Part shown: piece by piece, positions 17,056 to 26,040 of the stretch
Layout: each line of letters begins with the position of its first letter
How positions within the stretch are numbered: the stretch's first letter is position 1
DNA from: Pseudomonas sp. NCCP-436
Lineage (GTDB): Bacteria; Pseudomonadota; Gammaproteobacteria; Pseudomonadales; Pseudomonadaceae
Reading direction: 5' to 3'
Assembly: GCF_019656335.1 (NCBI RefSeq)
Contig: NZ_BPLZ01000015.1
Coordinates: forward strand, 1-64,000
Length of the DNA stretch: 64,000 nt
The notes under the pieces: generated by a model
Seen by the model: the letters and a program-made list of their open reading frames with translations, nothing else
Told to the model about the DNA's origin: nothing
The model's database searches: none
Translations under genes and position numbers: made by a program

Positions 17056-17754
17056 CTAAAGCTTCTGGAGCGGCGGGATGCGCCAATCGATGGAGCTCAT
17101 GCCATGCTGCTCAAGGAACTGGTTGCAGCGGCTGAAGTGGCCGTTGCCAATGAAACCGCGATGCGCCGACAGCGGCGACGGGTGCGGCGAACGCAAGACC
17201 AGATGCTTGGTCGGGTCGATCAGCCGCTGCTTGCTCTGGGCATGACTGCCCCAGAGCAGAAAGGCCAGATGCGGGCGCTGCTCACTGACCACTTCGATCA
17301 CCCGGTCGGTAAAGAACTGCCAGCCACGATTGGCATGCGAACCGGCATTGCCACGCTCGACGGTCAGCGATGTGTTGAGCAACAGCACGCCCTGCTCGGC
17401 CCAGCTTTGCAGACAACCGTGTGCCGGGATCTCGATGTTCAGGTCGCGTTTGAGTTCCTTGTAGATGTTCACCAGCGATGGCGGAGTCTGCACGCCAGGC
17501 TGTACGGAAAAGCACAGACCATGTGCCTGCCCCGGGCCGTGGTAGGGATCCTGACCGAGAATTACCACCTTGACCTGATCAAGCGGGGTGGAATTGAGGG
17601 CATTGAAGATCAGCGGCCCCGGCGGATAGATCTCCTTGCCGGCAGACTTCTCCGCCCGCAGAAACTCGCCCAGCTCCTTCATGTAGGGCTTGTCGAATTC
17701 CTCACGCAGCGCCTGCTTCCAACTTGCCTCAAGTTTGATGCGATCATCGCTCAT
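17056..17754 (-). CDS. ung: Uracil-DNA glycosylase
   Basis: A 232-residue family-1 uracil-DNA glycosylase, which removes uracil from DNA to start base-excision repair. The catalytic water-activating Asp is D69 in [18 protein letters not shown]. The Leu-intercalation and His motif is [13 protein letters not shown] (His 191), and [12 protein letters not shown] is the beta-strand containing the uracil-recognising Asn. The start is set at ATG 17754, since upstream residues are not part of the family and AGGA lies eight bases before. It diverges from the HDOD gene. Confidence 0.96.
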   Translation of the reverse strand: MSDDRIKLEASWKQALREEFDKPYMKELGEFLRAEKSAGKEIYPPGPLIFNALNSTPLDQVKVVILGQDPYHGPGQAHGLCFSVQPGVQTPPSLVNIYKELKRDLNIEIPAHGCLQSWAEQGVLLLNTSLTVERGNAGSHANRGWQFFTDRVIEVVSEQRPHLAFLLWGSHAQSKQRLIDPTKHLVLRSPHPSPLSAHRGFIGNGHFSRCNQFLEQHGMSSIDWRIPPLQKL

Positions 17755-17905
17755 CCGGGTGTCCTGCAAGACCTGAAACACGAAGCAGGCAAGCTAGAGA
17801 AGGGCTCCTGGCAAGTCAAGGCAAGCCGCACGGCATCGGCTTTTGCCGAATGCTCTGCTAGCATCAGTGCATTCTGATCCGCTGCATACGGTAAATTCCG
17901 CCATC

Positions 17906-18721
17906 ATGTCGCTGTCCCTGGAAGCCGTCCGCTTCGCCCTGCTCACCCGTTTTCTCAAAGGACAGGCCAAGGTACCGCAGATGCCGGAGGCCGCCGTACG
18001 CATCCGCCAGCTACTGAGCGACCCGCGTACCTCTCTGGAACATCTGGCACGCGTGATCAACAGCGACCCGCCGCTGTCAGCCTACCTCATGCAGTTTGCC
18101 GAGAGCCCACTGATCCGCGGCACCCGTCCCTGTGTATCAATGCGCGACCTGCTCGCCCGGCTCGGCACCCGCCAGCTTGGCGCACTGGTGCTGGGTTTCA
18201 CCGTGCGCAACCTTTTCATCAGCAAGGAAAAGCCCCTGCAACAAGCTTTTCGCCAGCGCTGGAGCAAAGCCCGCGAACGGGCAGCCTATAGCGCCGCACT
18301 CGCCCAGCGCTGTCGCCAGCCACTGGACGAGTCCATGCTTGCCGGCCTACTGCAGGATATCGGCAGCCTGCCTCTGCTGGCCGAACTGGAGCACTGGCCG
18401 GATTTTCCGCGCGATGCTCAGTCGCTGGATAGTCTGTGCGACCACCTTTCCGGAGACATCGGCGCCCTGGTGCTGACCCGCTGGCAGGTGCCGACCTCAC
18501 TGATCGAATGCACCCGGCACCGCAACCAGTGGCAGCACCAGCACGATGGCCCGGGCAACCTGACGGATCTGGTACTGCTGGCCAGCGCGCTGCAGGCGCA
18601 ATCCGTGGCGATTGCCGAACCGCTGCCGGCACAGATCCGCCTGGGGCTGGAACAACCGCTGGCCAGTCTGCGCGAGGAACTGCATGGCGAACAGCAGCTA
18701 TGGCTGCGCCTGCTGGCCTGA
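17906..18721 (+). CDS. HDOD domain protein
   Basis: A 271-residue protein consisting of an HDOD domain, a helical fold related to HD phosphohydrolases but without their metal residues. Family blocks are KVPQMPEAAVRIRQLLSDPR, LEHLARVINSDPPLSAYLMQ, and LARLGTRQLGALVLG. HDOD proteins are signalling or regulatory modules, often linked to c-di-GMP control. No second domain is present. The ribosome site is weak; ATG at 17906 is preferred over an earlier in-frame ATG because the family begins there. Confidence 0.83.
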   Translation: MSLSLEAVRFALLTRFLKGQAKVPQMPEAAVRIRQLLSDPRTSLEHLARVINSDPPLSAYLMQFAESPLIRGTRPCVSMRDLLARLGTRQLGALVLGFTVRNLFISKEKPLQQAFRQRWSKARERAAYSAALAQRCRQPLDESMLAGLLQDIGSLPLLAELEHWPDFPRDAQSLDSLCDHLSGDIGALVLTRWQVPTSLIECTRHRNQWQHQHDGPGNLTDLVLLASALQAQSVAIAEPLPAQIRLGLEQPLASLREELHGEQQLWLRLLA

Positions 18722-18969
18722 TCAGGTCAGGGCGTCATCGCCGCACGGCTCCACCTACTCATCCGCCTTGCCATCCGACACGCCTCAATACCCCTCGGTC
18801 GGTAATGGCCATTCAACTGAAATAAAGATCACCAGTCATATCCCCATGCAACTGCCAATGCACAGTCATGTGCGGCTCGGCTCTTAGACCAATAGATGAT
18901 CATCAGGGCCGGACGAGCAGCGTAAAAAGTCTCCTATCCACAACAAAAACAGCAAGGAGCACTGCCATC

Positions 18970-20217
18970 ATGCGCCGACTGCCTGCCATCCTGGCCCTCT
19001 GGGCCGGACTTACTGCCTGTACGCAGGCTGCTGACCCCATCACCCTCGGCCTCAACTACCCGCGCACCGGCCCCTACAAGGAAGAGGGATTGGCGCAAAT
19101 GCGTGGGGCCCTGCTGGCCATCGACGAACTCAATGCACAGGGCGGCGTGCTCGGAAGACCCCTGCGCCTGTCGAGCAAGGACACTGCCTCACGCCCGGCC
19201 AAGGCCGAGAAAAACGTCGACAAGCTGGCCGCCGAAGGGGTGGCAATGCTTTTCGGTGGTGTCTCCAGTGCCGTCGCCATCGCCGCCGGCAAACGTGCCC
19301 GGCAGCACGGGCTTTTGTATTTCGGCACGCTCACCTATTCCAACGACACCACCGGCAAGGATGGCCACCGCTACATGTTCCGCGAGTGCAACAACGCCTG
19401 GATGAGCGCACGGGTGCTGGGTCAGTACCTGAACAAGACATTGCCGAACAAGCGCTATTTCTACGTCACGGCCGATTACACCTGGGGTCACACCAGCGAA
19501 CGATCTCTGCGCCAGGAAACCTCCACCCAGGACGCCAGCCACCATGCCGGCGTGCGCATCCCCTTCCCGGGTGCCCGCCTGGCCGACTATCAGGACGCCC
19601 TGGCCCAGGCTGCTTCAAGCAACGCCGAGGTGCTTGCCCTGGTCCTGTTCGGTGAAGACCTGGTGCGCGCCATGCGCATCGCCAAGGATCTCGGGCTGAC
19701 CGAACGCATGCAGATCGTGGTTCCCAACCTGACCCAGAGCATGGTGGAACAGGCCGGGCCCAGCCTGATGCAGGGCGTTCTCGGCACCGAACCCTGGACC
19801 TGGCGGGTTCCGGCCCTGGAGAAATCCGCTCGCGGCGAAACCTTCGTCAAGGCTTTCACCAGCCGCTACGAAATCTACCCTTCCAGTTCCGCCGCCTCGG
19901 CCTACAGCATCGTCCATCAGTGGGCCGATGCCGCCCGCCGCGCCGGCAGCCTGGACAGTGAGGCACTAATCAAGGCACTGGAGGGGCATCGCTACACCCT
20001 GCTGAAGGACGAACAGCAGTGGCGCGCCTTCGATCACCAGAACCTGCAGACGGTCTATGCCGTACGGGTCAAACCGCGTGACCAGGTGCTCAAGGATCCG
20101 CTCAAGCAGGATTTCTTCGAAATTGTCGACCGCCTCGATGCCGGCAGCGCACTGCCCAGCCTCGCAGCCTGGCAGGCCGAGCGCAGGGCTGGTGGCCAAC
20201 CCCTGACCTTGCAATGA
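18970..20217 (+). CDS. Periplasmic binding protein, branched-chain amino acid type
   Basis: A 415-residue type-I periplasmic binding protein of the LivJ/receptor family. The signal LPAILALWAGLTACTQAADP could be cut by signal peptidase I after QAA or lipidated at the Cys in LTAC. Mature blocks are ITLGLNYPRTGPYKEEGLAQ, DELNAQGGVLGRPLRL and a second-lobe YFYVTADYTWGHTSER. AAGGAG precedes ATG at 18970 by about eleven bases; the frame runs 34 codons further upstream without support. There are no permease or ATPase genes nearby, so it is an orphan that may feed a distant transporter or a sensor protein. Confidence 0.83.
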   Translation: MRRLPAILALWAGLTACTQAADPITLGLNYPRTGPYKEEGLAQMRGALLAIDELNAQGGVLGRPLRLSSKDTASRPAKAEKNVDKLAAEGVAMLFGGVSSAVAIAAGKRARQHGLLYFGTLTYSNDTTGKDGHRYMFRECNNAWMSARVLGQYLNKTLPNKRYFYVTADYTWGHTSERSLRQETSTQDASHHAGVRIPFPGARLADYQDALAQAASSNAEVLALVLFGEDLVRAMRIAKDLGLTERMQIVVPNLTQSMVEQAGPSLMQGVLGTEPWTWRVPALEKSARGETFVKAFTSRYEIYPSSSAASAYSIVHQWADAARRAGSLDSEALIKALEGHRYTLLKDEQQWRAFDHQNLQTVYAVRVKPRDQVLKDPLKQDFFEIVDRLDAGSALPSLAAWQAERRAGGQPLTLQ

Positions 20218-20655
20218 AATGCCATGGACTTCGGCTTCTTCGCCAGCCGCAAGTCGGCTCCTTACGTAGCACAAGCAGATCATCCCTGGAGGTAACGCAG
20301 CGGAACAGGGCTAGCCCTGTTCCCGCTCGAAAAGAACAACGCTCCGGGCCTGCAGCCTTCCTCCTGCTCGCTGCAGCCTTGAACAACCGGATCGACCTGC
20401 AGCGAACTGCCGGCCACCTGCTTCCGGATCTAGAACGACGCCAGCTACGGCACTCCGAATAATCATCCGCTCAAGCGCCGCCCCCGGCGCCCGTGTCCTC
20501 CAGATACGGAAGCCAGCAACATCGTCGTCTGCAGCAGCGGGGTGGCCTGCCCGATCGCCTGTTGTAATCTGAGCCTCTACACAAGCAGGCTACTTTCCAT
20601 ACCAAGCCTTGAGCCCTCTCCTGCGGGGAAGGGAAACACCGACACGAGGACAGCC
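20218..20655. other. Gap without recognised gene
   Basis: Apart from the palindrome at 20302-20323, this 438-bp stretch shows no coding frame with family features. The last part precedes the enoyl-CoA hydratase gene and presumably holds its promoter, but I see no clear -35/-10 pair. Confidence 0.5.
20302..20323. repeat. Perfect 22-bp palindrome downstream of the orphan binding protein
   Basis: GGAACAGGGCT at 20302-20312 is followed directly by its reverse complement, and the flanks extend pairing by four more bases with a bulge. There is no T-run after it, so it may be an operator, a message-stabilising hairpin or a weak terminator. Confidence 0.5.
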
Positions 20656-21474
20656 ATGAGCACTGCCATCGAAACCTACAAGCCCGGCCTCTTCGACCTG
20701 ACTCACAAACTTACCGTGGAAAAGCACGGCCATACCGCTCTGCTCACCATCAACCACCCGCCAGCCAATACCTGGGACCGCGATTCACTGATCGGCCTGA
20801 AGCAGGTAATCGAGCACCTCAACCGCGACGACGACATTTACGCCCTGGTGGTGACCGGTCAGGGGCCGAAGTTCTTCTCCGCCGGCGCCGACCTGAACAT
20901 GTTCGCCGACGGCGACAAGGCCCGCGCCCGCGAGATGGCCAGGCGCTTCGGCGAAGCCTTCGAAAGCCTGCGCGACTTTCGCGGGGTATCCATTGCCGCG
21001 ATCAACGGCTACGCCATGGGTGGCGGTCTGGAGTTCGCACTGGCCTGCGACATCCGCATCGCCGAACGTCACGCGCAGATGGCTCTGCCGGAAGCGGCGG
21101 TCGGCCTGCTGCCTTGTGCCGGCGGCACCCAGGCGCTGCCCTGGCTGGTTGGCGAAGGCTGGGCCAAGCGCATGATCCTCTGCGGCGAACGCGTTGACGC
21201 CGAAACCGCCTTACGCATAGGCCTGGTAGAGCAAGTGGTGGACACTGGCGAAGCCCGTGGCACGGCGCTGCTGCTGGCGGCCAAGGTGGCGCGGCAAAGC
21301 CCGGTAGCAGTGCGCACCATCAAACCATTGATCCAGGGCGCGCGCGAGCGCGGGCCGAACACCTGGCTGCCGGAGGAACGCGAACGCTTCGTCGACCTGT
21401 TCGACGCTGACGACACCCGCGAGGGCGTCAACGCCTTCCTGGAGAAACGCGAGCCGCAGTGGCGCAACAAGTAA
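20656..21474 (+). CDS. Enoyl-CoA hydratase/isomerase family protein
   Basis: A 272-residue crotonase-fold enzyme. The oxyanion-hole region KFFSAGADLNMFADGDKARA and AINGYAMGGGLEFALACDIR are clear. Both glutamates used by hydratases appear, in GGGLEFALACD and ALPEAAVGLLPCAGG. These suggest hydration of enoyl-CoA rather than another crotonase reaction. GAGGACAGCC precedes ATG at 20656. The next gene, 3-hydroxyisobutyryl-CoA hydrolase-like, suggests a role in branched-chain or fatty acid degradation. Confidence 0.88.
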   Translation: MSTAIETYKPGLFDLTHKLTVEKHGHTALLTINHPPANTWDRDSLIGLKQVIEHLNRDDDIYALVVTGQGPKFFSAGADLNMFADGDKARAREMARRFGEAFESLRDFRGVSIAAINGYAMGGGLEFALACDIRIAERHAQMALPEAAVGLLPCAGGTQALPWLVGEGWAKRMILCGERVDAETALRIGLVEQVVDTGEARGTALLLAAKVARQSPVAVRTIKPLIQGARERGPNTWLPEERERFVDLFDADDTREGVNAFLEKREPQWRNK

Positions 21475-21534
21475 GCCCAACAGTTGCACGCTCGTATGGG
21501 GGACGTCGCCTGTCACGCCCACCACAACACACGC

Positions 21535-21560
21535 GGTGGATGGAAAAAGCGCCATCCACC
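21535..21560. repeat. Dispersed hairpin repeat GGTGGATGG...CCATCCACC-CTACG
   Basis: GGTGGATGG (21535-21543) pairs with CCATCCACC (21552-21560), followed by CTACGCG. It is one member of the CTACG/GTAGGGTG repeat family seen at 41.9, 42.1, 45.6, 47.6, 50.6, 56.7 and 58.0 kb. It lies 17 bp upstream of a start codon. Confidence 0.7.
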
Positions 21561-21577
21561 CTACGCGGGAAACACGC

Positions 21578-22681
21578 ATGAATCTGCAATTCGAAGAACG
21601 TCCCAGCCTACATGGCTACCGCATCGGCATCGCCAGCCTGGACGCCGAGAAGAGCCTCAATACTCTGTCGTTGCCGATGATTCTGGCCCTCGACGAGCGC
21701 CTGCAAGCCTGGGCCGAAGATCCTGAAATTGCCTGCGTACTGCTGCGCGGCAACGGTCAGAAAGCCTTCTGCGCTGGCGGTGACGTGGTACAGCTGGTGA
21801 ACCAGTGCCGCGAGCACCCTGGTGAGGTGCCGTCTCTGGCGCGGCGTTTCTTCGCCGAGGAGTATCGCCTGGACTATCGCATTCACACCTATCCCAAGCC
21901 CTTTATCTGCTGGGGCCACGGCCACGTACTCGGCGGCGGCATGTGCCTGATGCAGGGCGCAGCCATCCGCATCGTCACCCCCAGCAGTCGCCTGGGCATG
22001 CCGGAAATCAACATCGGACTGTACCCGGATGTCGGCGGCAGCTGGTTCCTTGCCCGCCTGCCAGGACGCCTGGGCCTGTTCCTTGGCCTTACTGCCGCCG
22101 GCATCAACGCCCGCGATGCCCTTGATCTGAACCTGGCCGACCGCTTCCTGCGCGATGATCAGCAAGAAGCCCTGCTGGTCGGGCTGATACAGCTGAACTG
22201 GCGCGAACAAGCGACCGCCCAGCTACACAGCCTGCTGCGGGCGCTGGAACAGCAGGCCCTAGCAGAACTGCCCGCTGCCCAGTGGCTGCCACGCCGCGAA
22301 CGCATCGACACACTGCTCGATGTCGCCGACCTGCCTGCGGCCGTGCAGACACTCAGTGCCCTGCAGGAAGATAACGACACATTGCTGGCACGCGCAGCCA
22401 AAACCCTGGCTGGCGGCTGCCCGCTGACGGCACACCTGGTCTGGGAGCAAATCCGACGCGCCCGGAACCTGTCACTGACCGAAGTATTCCGCATGGAATA
22501 CGCCATGAGCCTGAACTGCTGCCGCCACCCGGAATTCCCGGAAGGCGTGCGTGCCCGTCTGATCGACAAGGATCAGAAACCGCACTGGCACTGGCCGGAT
22601 GTCGCAACCATTCCCAGAGCCGTGGTCGAAGCCCACTTCACTCCAGCCTGGGCGGGTGAACACCCGCTGGCCGATCTGTAG
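21578..22681 (+). CDS. 3-hydroxyisobutyryl-CoA hydrolase-like enoyl-CoA hydratase family protein
   Basis: A 367-residue crotonase-superfamily protein of the HIBCH type. The enzyme hydrolyses 3-hydroxyisobutyryl-CoA in valine breakdown. Family blocks are NGQKAFCAGGDVVQLVNQCR, then YPKPFICWGHGHVLGGGMCL, and SRLGMPEINIGLYPDVGGSW, which carries the catalytic acidic residues. The C-terminal extension (about residues 260-367), with EVFRMEYAMSLNCCRHPEFP, is also typical. ATG at 21578 is chosen; GCGGGAAACACGC is a weak ribosome site inside the repeat element. It follows the enoyl-CoA hydratase by about 100 bp. Confidence 0.88.
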   Translation: MNLQFEERPSLHGYRIGIASLDAEKSLNTLSLPMILALDERLQAWAEDPEIACVLLRGNGQKAFCAGGDVVQLVNQCREHPGEVPSLARRFFAEEYRLDYRIHTYPKPFICWGHGHVLGGGMCLMQGAAIRIVTPSSRLGMPEINIGLYPDVGGSWFLARLPGRLGLFLGLTAAGINARDALDLNLADRFLRDDQQEALLVGLIQLNWREQATAQLHSLLRALEQQALAELPAAQWLPRRERIDTLLDVADLPAAVQTLSALQEDNDTLLARAAKTLAGGCPLTAHLVWEQIRRARNLSLTEVFRMEYAMSLNCCRHPEFPEGVRARLIDKDQKPHWHWPDVATIPRAVVEAHFTPAWAGEHPLADL

Positions 22682-22956
22682 CTCTCTGCACGGGCTCTGC
22701 ATTGAAGACGGCGCCCTTCGCCGGAAAACGCGATTGTTCAGCACTACGGGCAAGGACGCCTTCCCTGCGGGCCAGGCTGGGGCCGGCCAGATGATCCGGG
22801 ACTCGGGCAGTCGTCGAGCGCAGGCACCTTTTAAATCTCAGGCAGGGAACCGCAACAGTGCCCCATGGAGCACTGGCGCTGCAGCTCTACCGCCTGCTAC
22901 TCAACGTCAGGACTTCTCCGTAGTACAACAACTGTTCATATAAACAACGAGGGATA

Positions 22957-23349
22957 TCAACGCCGGCGTACCTCACCCTGCCAACGCTTGCCGGCATCAC
23001 GATAACGCGCGTTGTCTGGCTGACTCCATGCCCTGCGAATCGGCTGATGCGCCGGGCTGCGCTGAACCGGCCGGCCCGGCACCACGAGCGGCTTGTGCGG
23101 CGCCTTGCCGTAGTGATGCCCGGGCGGCGGCGCCGGCACATAACGCGGTGCAGACGGCCGCTTCTTGCGATGCTCCTCGTAATGGCGCGGCACCACGTAC
23201 ACTCTCGGTGCAGGGTAGTCGCGCCGGTAACTGGACGGATAGGAGTAACCGTGGCCGTAGTAATAGCCGTGGTTATAACCGCCACCCTGAACGGCGCAAC
23301 CGGACAGCAGTAACAGCGCGAATGCAGAAAACAACAGTTTGCCAGTCAT
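22957..23349 (-). CDS. Small Tyr/His/Pro-rich lipoprotein
   Basis: A 130-residue predicted lipoprotein that I recognise only by type. The signal MTGKLLFSAFALLLLSGC ends in a lipobox with Cys 18. The mature part is rich in Tyr, His, Gly and Pro (GYNHGYYYGHGYSYPSSYRR) and then strongly basic. AAAAGGAGGCCGCC precedes the ATG. No function can be assigned. Its convergent neighbour is the HIBCH-like gene, 275 bp away with nothing recognisable between. Confidence 0.65.
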   Translation of the reverse strand: MTGKLLFSAFALLLLSGCAVQGGGYNHGYYYGHGYSYPSSYRRDYPAPRVYVVPRHYEEHRKKRPSAPRYVPAPPPGHHYGKAPHKPLVVPGRPVQRSPAHQPIRRAWSQPDNARYRDAGKRWQGEVRRR

Positions 23350-23513
23350 GGCGGCCTCCTTTTGACCGCAGCGAGAGTGCCGGCGAGTACCGGCTAGCGG
23401 AAAGCGATTCCATGGCCATCAGACAGCATTCGGAACGATTGGTGCTGATCGACGCCTACGCGCTAGTCTCCTCACAGGCCTTACAATCTGCCGCCCTCTT
23501 ACCGGAGCCCCAT

Positions 23514-23723
23514 ATGACCGATCACCAGCGCTGCCCCCTGTGCCAACGCAGCAACCAGTGCAGCCTGGCCGCCGGACGCGAAGACCTGCCCTGCTGGTGC
23601 TTCGAGGTTCAGGTCAGTCCCGACGCCCTGGCGCAACTCAGTGAAGCCCAACGCAACCGGGCCTGCCTGTGCCCGGACTGCGCCAGTGCTGCACGCCCAG
23701 CCGGCACGGAGCCAGCGAAATAG
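23514..23723 (+). CDS. Cysteine-rich CWC family protein
   Basis: A 69-residue protein with cysteines in CPLCQRSNQCSLA, PCWCF and CLCPDCA, the pattern of the CWC family (named for its Cys-Trp-Cys motif, PCWC here). It probably binds a metal. CGGAGCCCCAT precedes the ATG at 23514; the larger frame upstream is not supported. It lies 78 bp before the pseudouridine synthase gene and may be co-transcribed with it, an arrangement I recall from other Pseudomonas. Confidence 0.8.
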   Translation: MTDHQRCPLCQRSNQCSLAAGREDLPCWCFEVQVSPDALAQLSEAQRNRACLCPDCASAARPAGTEPAK

Positions 23724-23801
23724 CCCCCGACGCCATCGACAAGCCCGTCAATCCGCGTAAACTGCCCCGCCGAATCCCCCCGGGAGCACCTCGGATCCGT
23801 C

Positions 23802-24494
23802 ATGCGCCTGGATCGCTTTCTCAGCAACCTGCCCCGCTTCAGTCGTCAGGACAGTCGCCTGCTGATCGCCGCCGGTCGCGTCCGGGTCGACGGCCTCATT
23901 ACCTGCGACCCACGCTGTGAAATCCGCACCTTCCAGCGTGTCGAACTGGACGGTGAACTGCTCCAGGCCGGCCGCACCGCCCGTTATTGGATGCTGCACA
24001 AGCCGGTAGGGGTAGTCAGTGCCACCGAGCACGACAGCCATCGCACCGTGCTCGACCTGCTCGACGAAAACCACAGGCACGACCTGCACCTAGCTGGCCG
24101 GCTCGACCTGAATACCAGCGGCCTGCTGCTGCTCACCAACGATGGTCAGTGGTCGCGCCGGATCACCCAGCCGCAGCAACGCAAACCCAAGGTCTACCGG
24201 GTGCGCACCGAACGCCCCATTACCGCGGAATATGTCGAAGTTTTCGCTCGCGGCCTGTACTTCGCCTATGAAAACCTCACCACCCTGCCCGCCGAACTGC
24301 AGTTGCTCGACAGCCATAACGCCCGCCTGACCCTGTACGAAGGCCGCTACCATCAGGTCAAGCGCATGTTTGGCCACTTCCGCAACCGCGTCCTGGCCCT
24401 GCACCGCGAACGTATGGGCGAGATCGCTCTCGACCCGGCTCTGGCACCCGGCGAATACCGCCCGCTCAACCCGACCGAAATCGCCAGCGTCTAG
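23802..24494 (+). CDS. rsuA: RsuA-type 16S rRNA pseudouridine synthase
   Basis: A 230-residue pseudouridine synthase. The N-terminal S4 RNA-binding domain (MRLDRFLSNLPRFSRQDSRL to about residue 55) is followed by the catalytic domain. The catalytic Asp lies in AGRLDLNTSGLLLLTNDG, and YWMLHKPVGVVS and YEGRYHQVKRMFGHFRNRV are conserved blocks of the RsuA/RluE group. The RsuA enzyme modifies U516 of 16S rRNA; assignment to this site is by family. It lies downstream of the CWC gene. Confidence 0.9.
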   Translation: MRLDRFLSNLPRFSRQDSRLLIAAGRVRVDGLITCDPRCEIRTFQRVELDGELLQAGRTARYWMLHKPVGVVSATEHDSHRTVLDLLDENHRHDLHLAGRLDLNTSGLLLLTNDGQWSRRITQPQQRKPKVYRVRTERPITAEYVEVFARGLYFAYENLTTLPAELQLLDSHNARLTLYEGRYHQVKRMFGHFRNRVLALHRERMGEIALDPALAPGEYRPLNPTEIASV

Positions 24495-24712
24495 AAAACC
24501 GACCAGCGGCAGACGAAAACCCTTCCGCCATCCGAACCGCGCTTGCACGCCCCGCCAGCCACTGCTTAAATCCAGCGCAAGGCCTCGAAATGACCAATGG
24601 GTCAAAATCGCTGGTCACCTCCAAGAGTCGGTTGTTTAGTTCCCGCGCAAACGGGATTCCTGCCTGATAACGCTGCCCTGCCCGCTGCTCCCCGAAGACG
24701 GCGCGCACGCCC

Positions 24713-24737
24713 TTTTCAATCAATAAATTATTGAAAA
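24713..24737. promoter_or_regulatory. Candidate IHF site in an AT-rich inverted repeat before phaG
   Basis: AATCAATAAATTA at 24718-24730 matches the IHF consensus WATCAANNNNTTR exactly. It overlaps the inverted repeat TCAATAA-A-TTATTGA (24720-24734), which is enclosed by TTTTCAAT and ATTGAAAA. This is the most AT-rich patch of the 24495-24848 gap. No sigma-54 -24/-12 element was found between it and phaG. Confidence 0.5.
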
Positions 24738-24848
24738 ATAACAATTTCTTTCCTGACATCAGCCTGTCACGTCCAGGCGTTTTCCTACTGCCTAGCCACA
24801 CGCGCCATAACACGCGCGCCCGCTCCATTGGCGCCAGGAGGAAACGAC

Positions 24849-25736
24849 ATGAGGCCAGAAACCGGAGTTGTCGAGATTTTAGGGAAGTATCAGGTACACA
24901 CTGAGTTCTACCGTAGCCCGTCCGCCGCCAAGACCATCATTCTGGTCAACGGCTCCCTGGCGACCACCGCCTCGTTCGCACAGACGATCAAATACCTGCA
25001 GCCACAGTTCAACGTACTGGCCTTCGACCAGCCCTATGCCGGCCAGTCGAAACCCTACAACCTCCGTCTGCCGTTACTCAGCAAGGAGGACGAAGCGGAA
25101 ATCCTGCTGCGTCTGATCGAACACTACCGGGCGCACTATCTACTGTCGTTCTCCTGGGGTGGCGTCGCCGCAATGCTCGCTCTGGCGCAGCGCCCCGTCA
25201 GCCTGGAAAAGGCCGCGATCTGCTCCTTCTCACCGACTCTCAACGTGCCGATGCTCGACTATCTGCACCAGGGCCTGCGCTTTCTCAACGCACTTGATCG
25301 CGACAACATCGCCCTGTTGGTCAACAGCACCATCGGCAAGCACCTGCCCTCGTTGTTCAAACGCTTCAACCACAAGCACGTCAGCAGCCTGGACGAACAT
25401 GAATACCGGCAGATGTACGCCCATATCAAACAGGTACTGAGCATGGAGGCGCACTGCCGTCTGGATTGCCTGCAGGCCATCGACATCCCGCTACTGTTCG
25501 TCAATGGCGAGCGCGACGAATACACCTCGGTGGAGGACGCCTACCTGTTCGCCCGGCATATCGAACGCTGCCAGTTCGCCGTAATCGACAACGCCGGCCA
25601 CTTCCTCGACATGGAACACAAGTCTGCCTGGCTGCAAACCCGGCGAACCCTGCTGGAATTCTTCAACAACCCCGGGAAACGTCTATGGCAACCCGCCAGA
25701 AGCAGCCTGCACAACCTCCAGAGATTCGCCGTATAA
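24849..25736 (+). CDS. phaG: (R)-3-hydroxydecanoyl-ACP:CoA transacylase / 3-hydroxyacyl thioesterase PhaG
   Basis: A 295-residue alpha/beta-hydrolase of the PhaG/RhlA family, of the same length as P. putida PhaG as I recall it. PhaG links fatty acid synthesis to medium-chain polyhydroxyalkanoate by diverting (R)-3-hydroxyacyl-ACP. Shared blocks include ILVNGSLATTASFAQTIKYL, QPQFNVLAFDQPYAG, IGKHLPSLFKRFNHKHVSSL, and FVNGERDEYTSVEDA. The nucleophile is S102 in SFSWGG and the catalytic His is in NAGHFLDM. AGGAGGAAACGAC precedes ATG at 24849. RhlA is the main alternative, but the extended PhaG-like segments favour PhaG. Confidence 0.9.
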   Translation: MRPETGVVEILGKYQVHTEFYRSPSAAKTIILVNGSLATTASFAQTIKYLQPQFNVLAFDQPYAGQSKPYNLRLPLLSKEDEAEILLRLIEHYRAHYLLSFSWGGVAAMLALAQRPVSLEKAAICSFSPTLNVPMLDYLHQGLRFLNALDRDNIALLVNSTIGKHLPSLFKRFNHKHVSSLDEHEYRQMYAHIKQVLSMEAHCRLDCLQAIDIPLLFVNGERDEYTSVEDAYLFARHIERCQFAVIDNAGHFLDMEHKSAWLQTRRTLLEFFNNPGKRLWQPARSSLHNLQRFAV

Positions 25737-25821
25737 CCGCCACAGCAACGCGAAGCGAGTGCAGCAGAGCATCGCTTCGCGCTTCATTTCCGCGCCGAGT
25801 TCCGGTATAAAGGCACCCGCT

Positions 25822-25895
25822 GCGGGTGTCGTATAATGGTAATACCCTAGCTTCCCAAGCTAGAGCCGTGGGTTCGATTCCCATCACCCGCTCCA
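25822..25895 (+). tRNA. tRNA-Gly (anticodon CCC)
   Basis: The 74-base sequence folds as a cloverleaf. The acceptor stem GCGGGTG pairs with CACCCGC, and TCCA follows. The anticodon arm CTAGC-TTCCCAA-GCTAG gives anticodon CCC, and the T arm is CGTGGG-TTCGATT-CCCATC. CCA is encoded. TATAAAGG some ten bases upstream is a plausible -10 element. A strong terminator follows at 25912. Confidence 0.96.
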
Positions 25896-25911
25896 GAATC
25901 GCAAAGTTAAG

Positions 25912-25935
25912 GCCCTGTTTTTACAGGGCTTTTTC
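25912..25935 (+). terminator. Rho-independent terminator of the tRNA gene
   Basis: GCCCTGT (25912-25918) pairs with ACAGGGC (25923-25929), followed by TTTTTCG, a canonical intrinsic terminator 17 bp after the tRNA. Confidence 0.88.
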
Positions 25936-26040
25936 GTTTCCGGGTTTTGGAAGTGTCGATAAAGTGTCGAAGATGGGATTCAGCCGCACCACGTTCTGCA
26001 GGTGATCTGTAGGCAGGTTCGCATAGGCGCAGGGTGGATG

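Noticed and set aside
24735..24848. Sigma-54 promoter before phaG
   Set aside because: No TGGCAC-N5-TTGC-like element could be found in this interval despite the IHF site upstream.
25871..26040. Phage or island attachment repeat of the tRNA-Gly 3' end
   Set aside because: I found no second copy of the tRNA 3' end sequence in the window, and no integrase gene follows.
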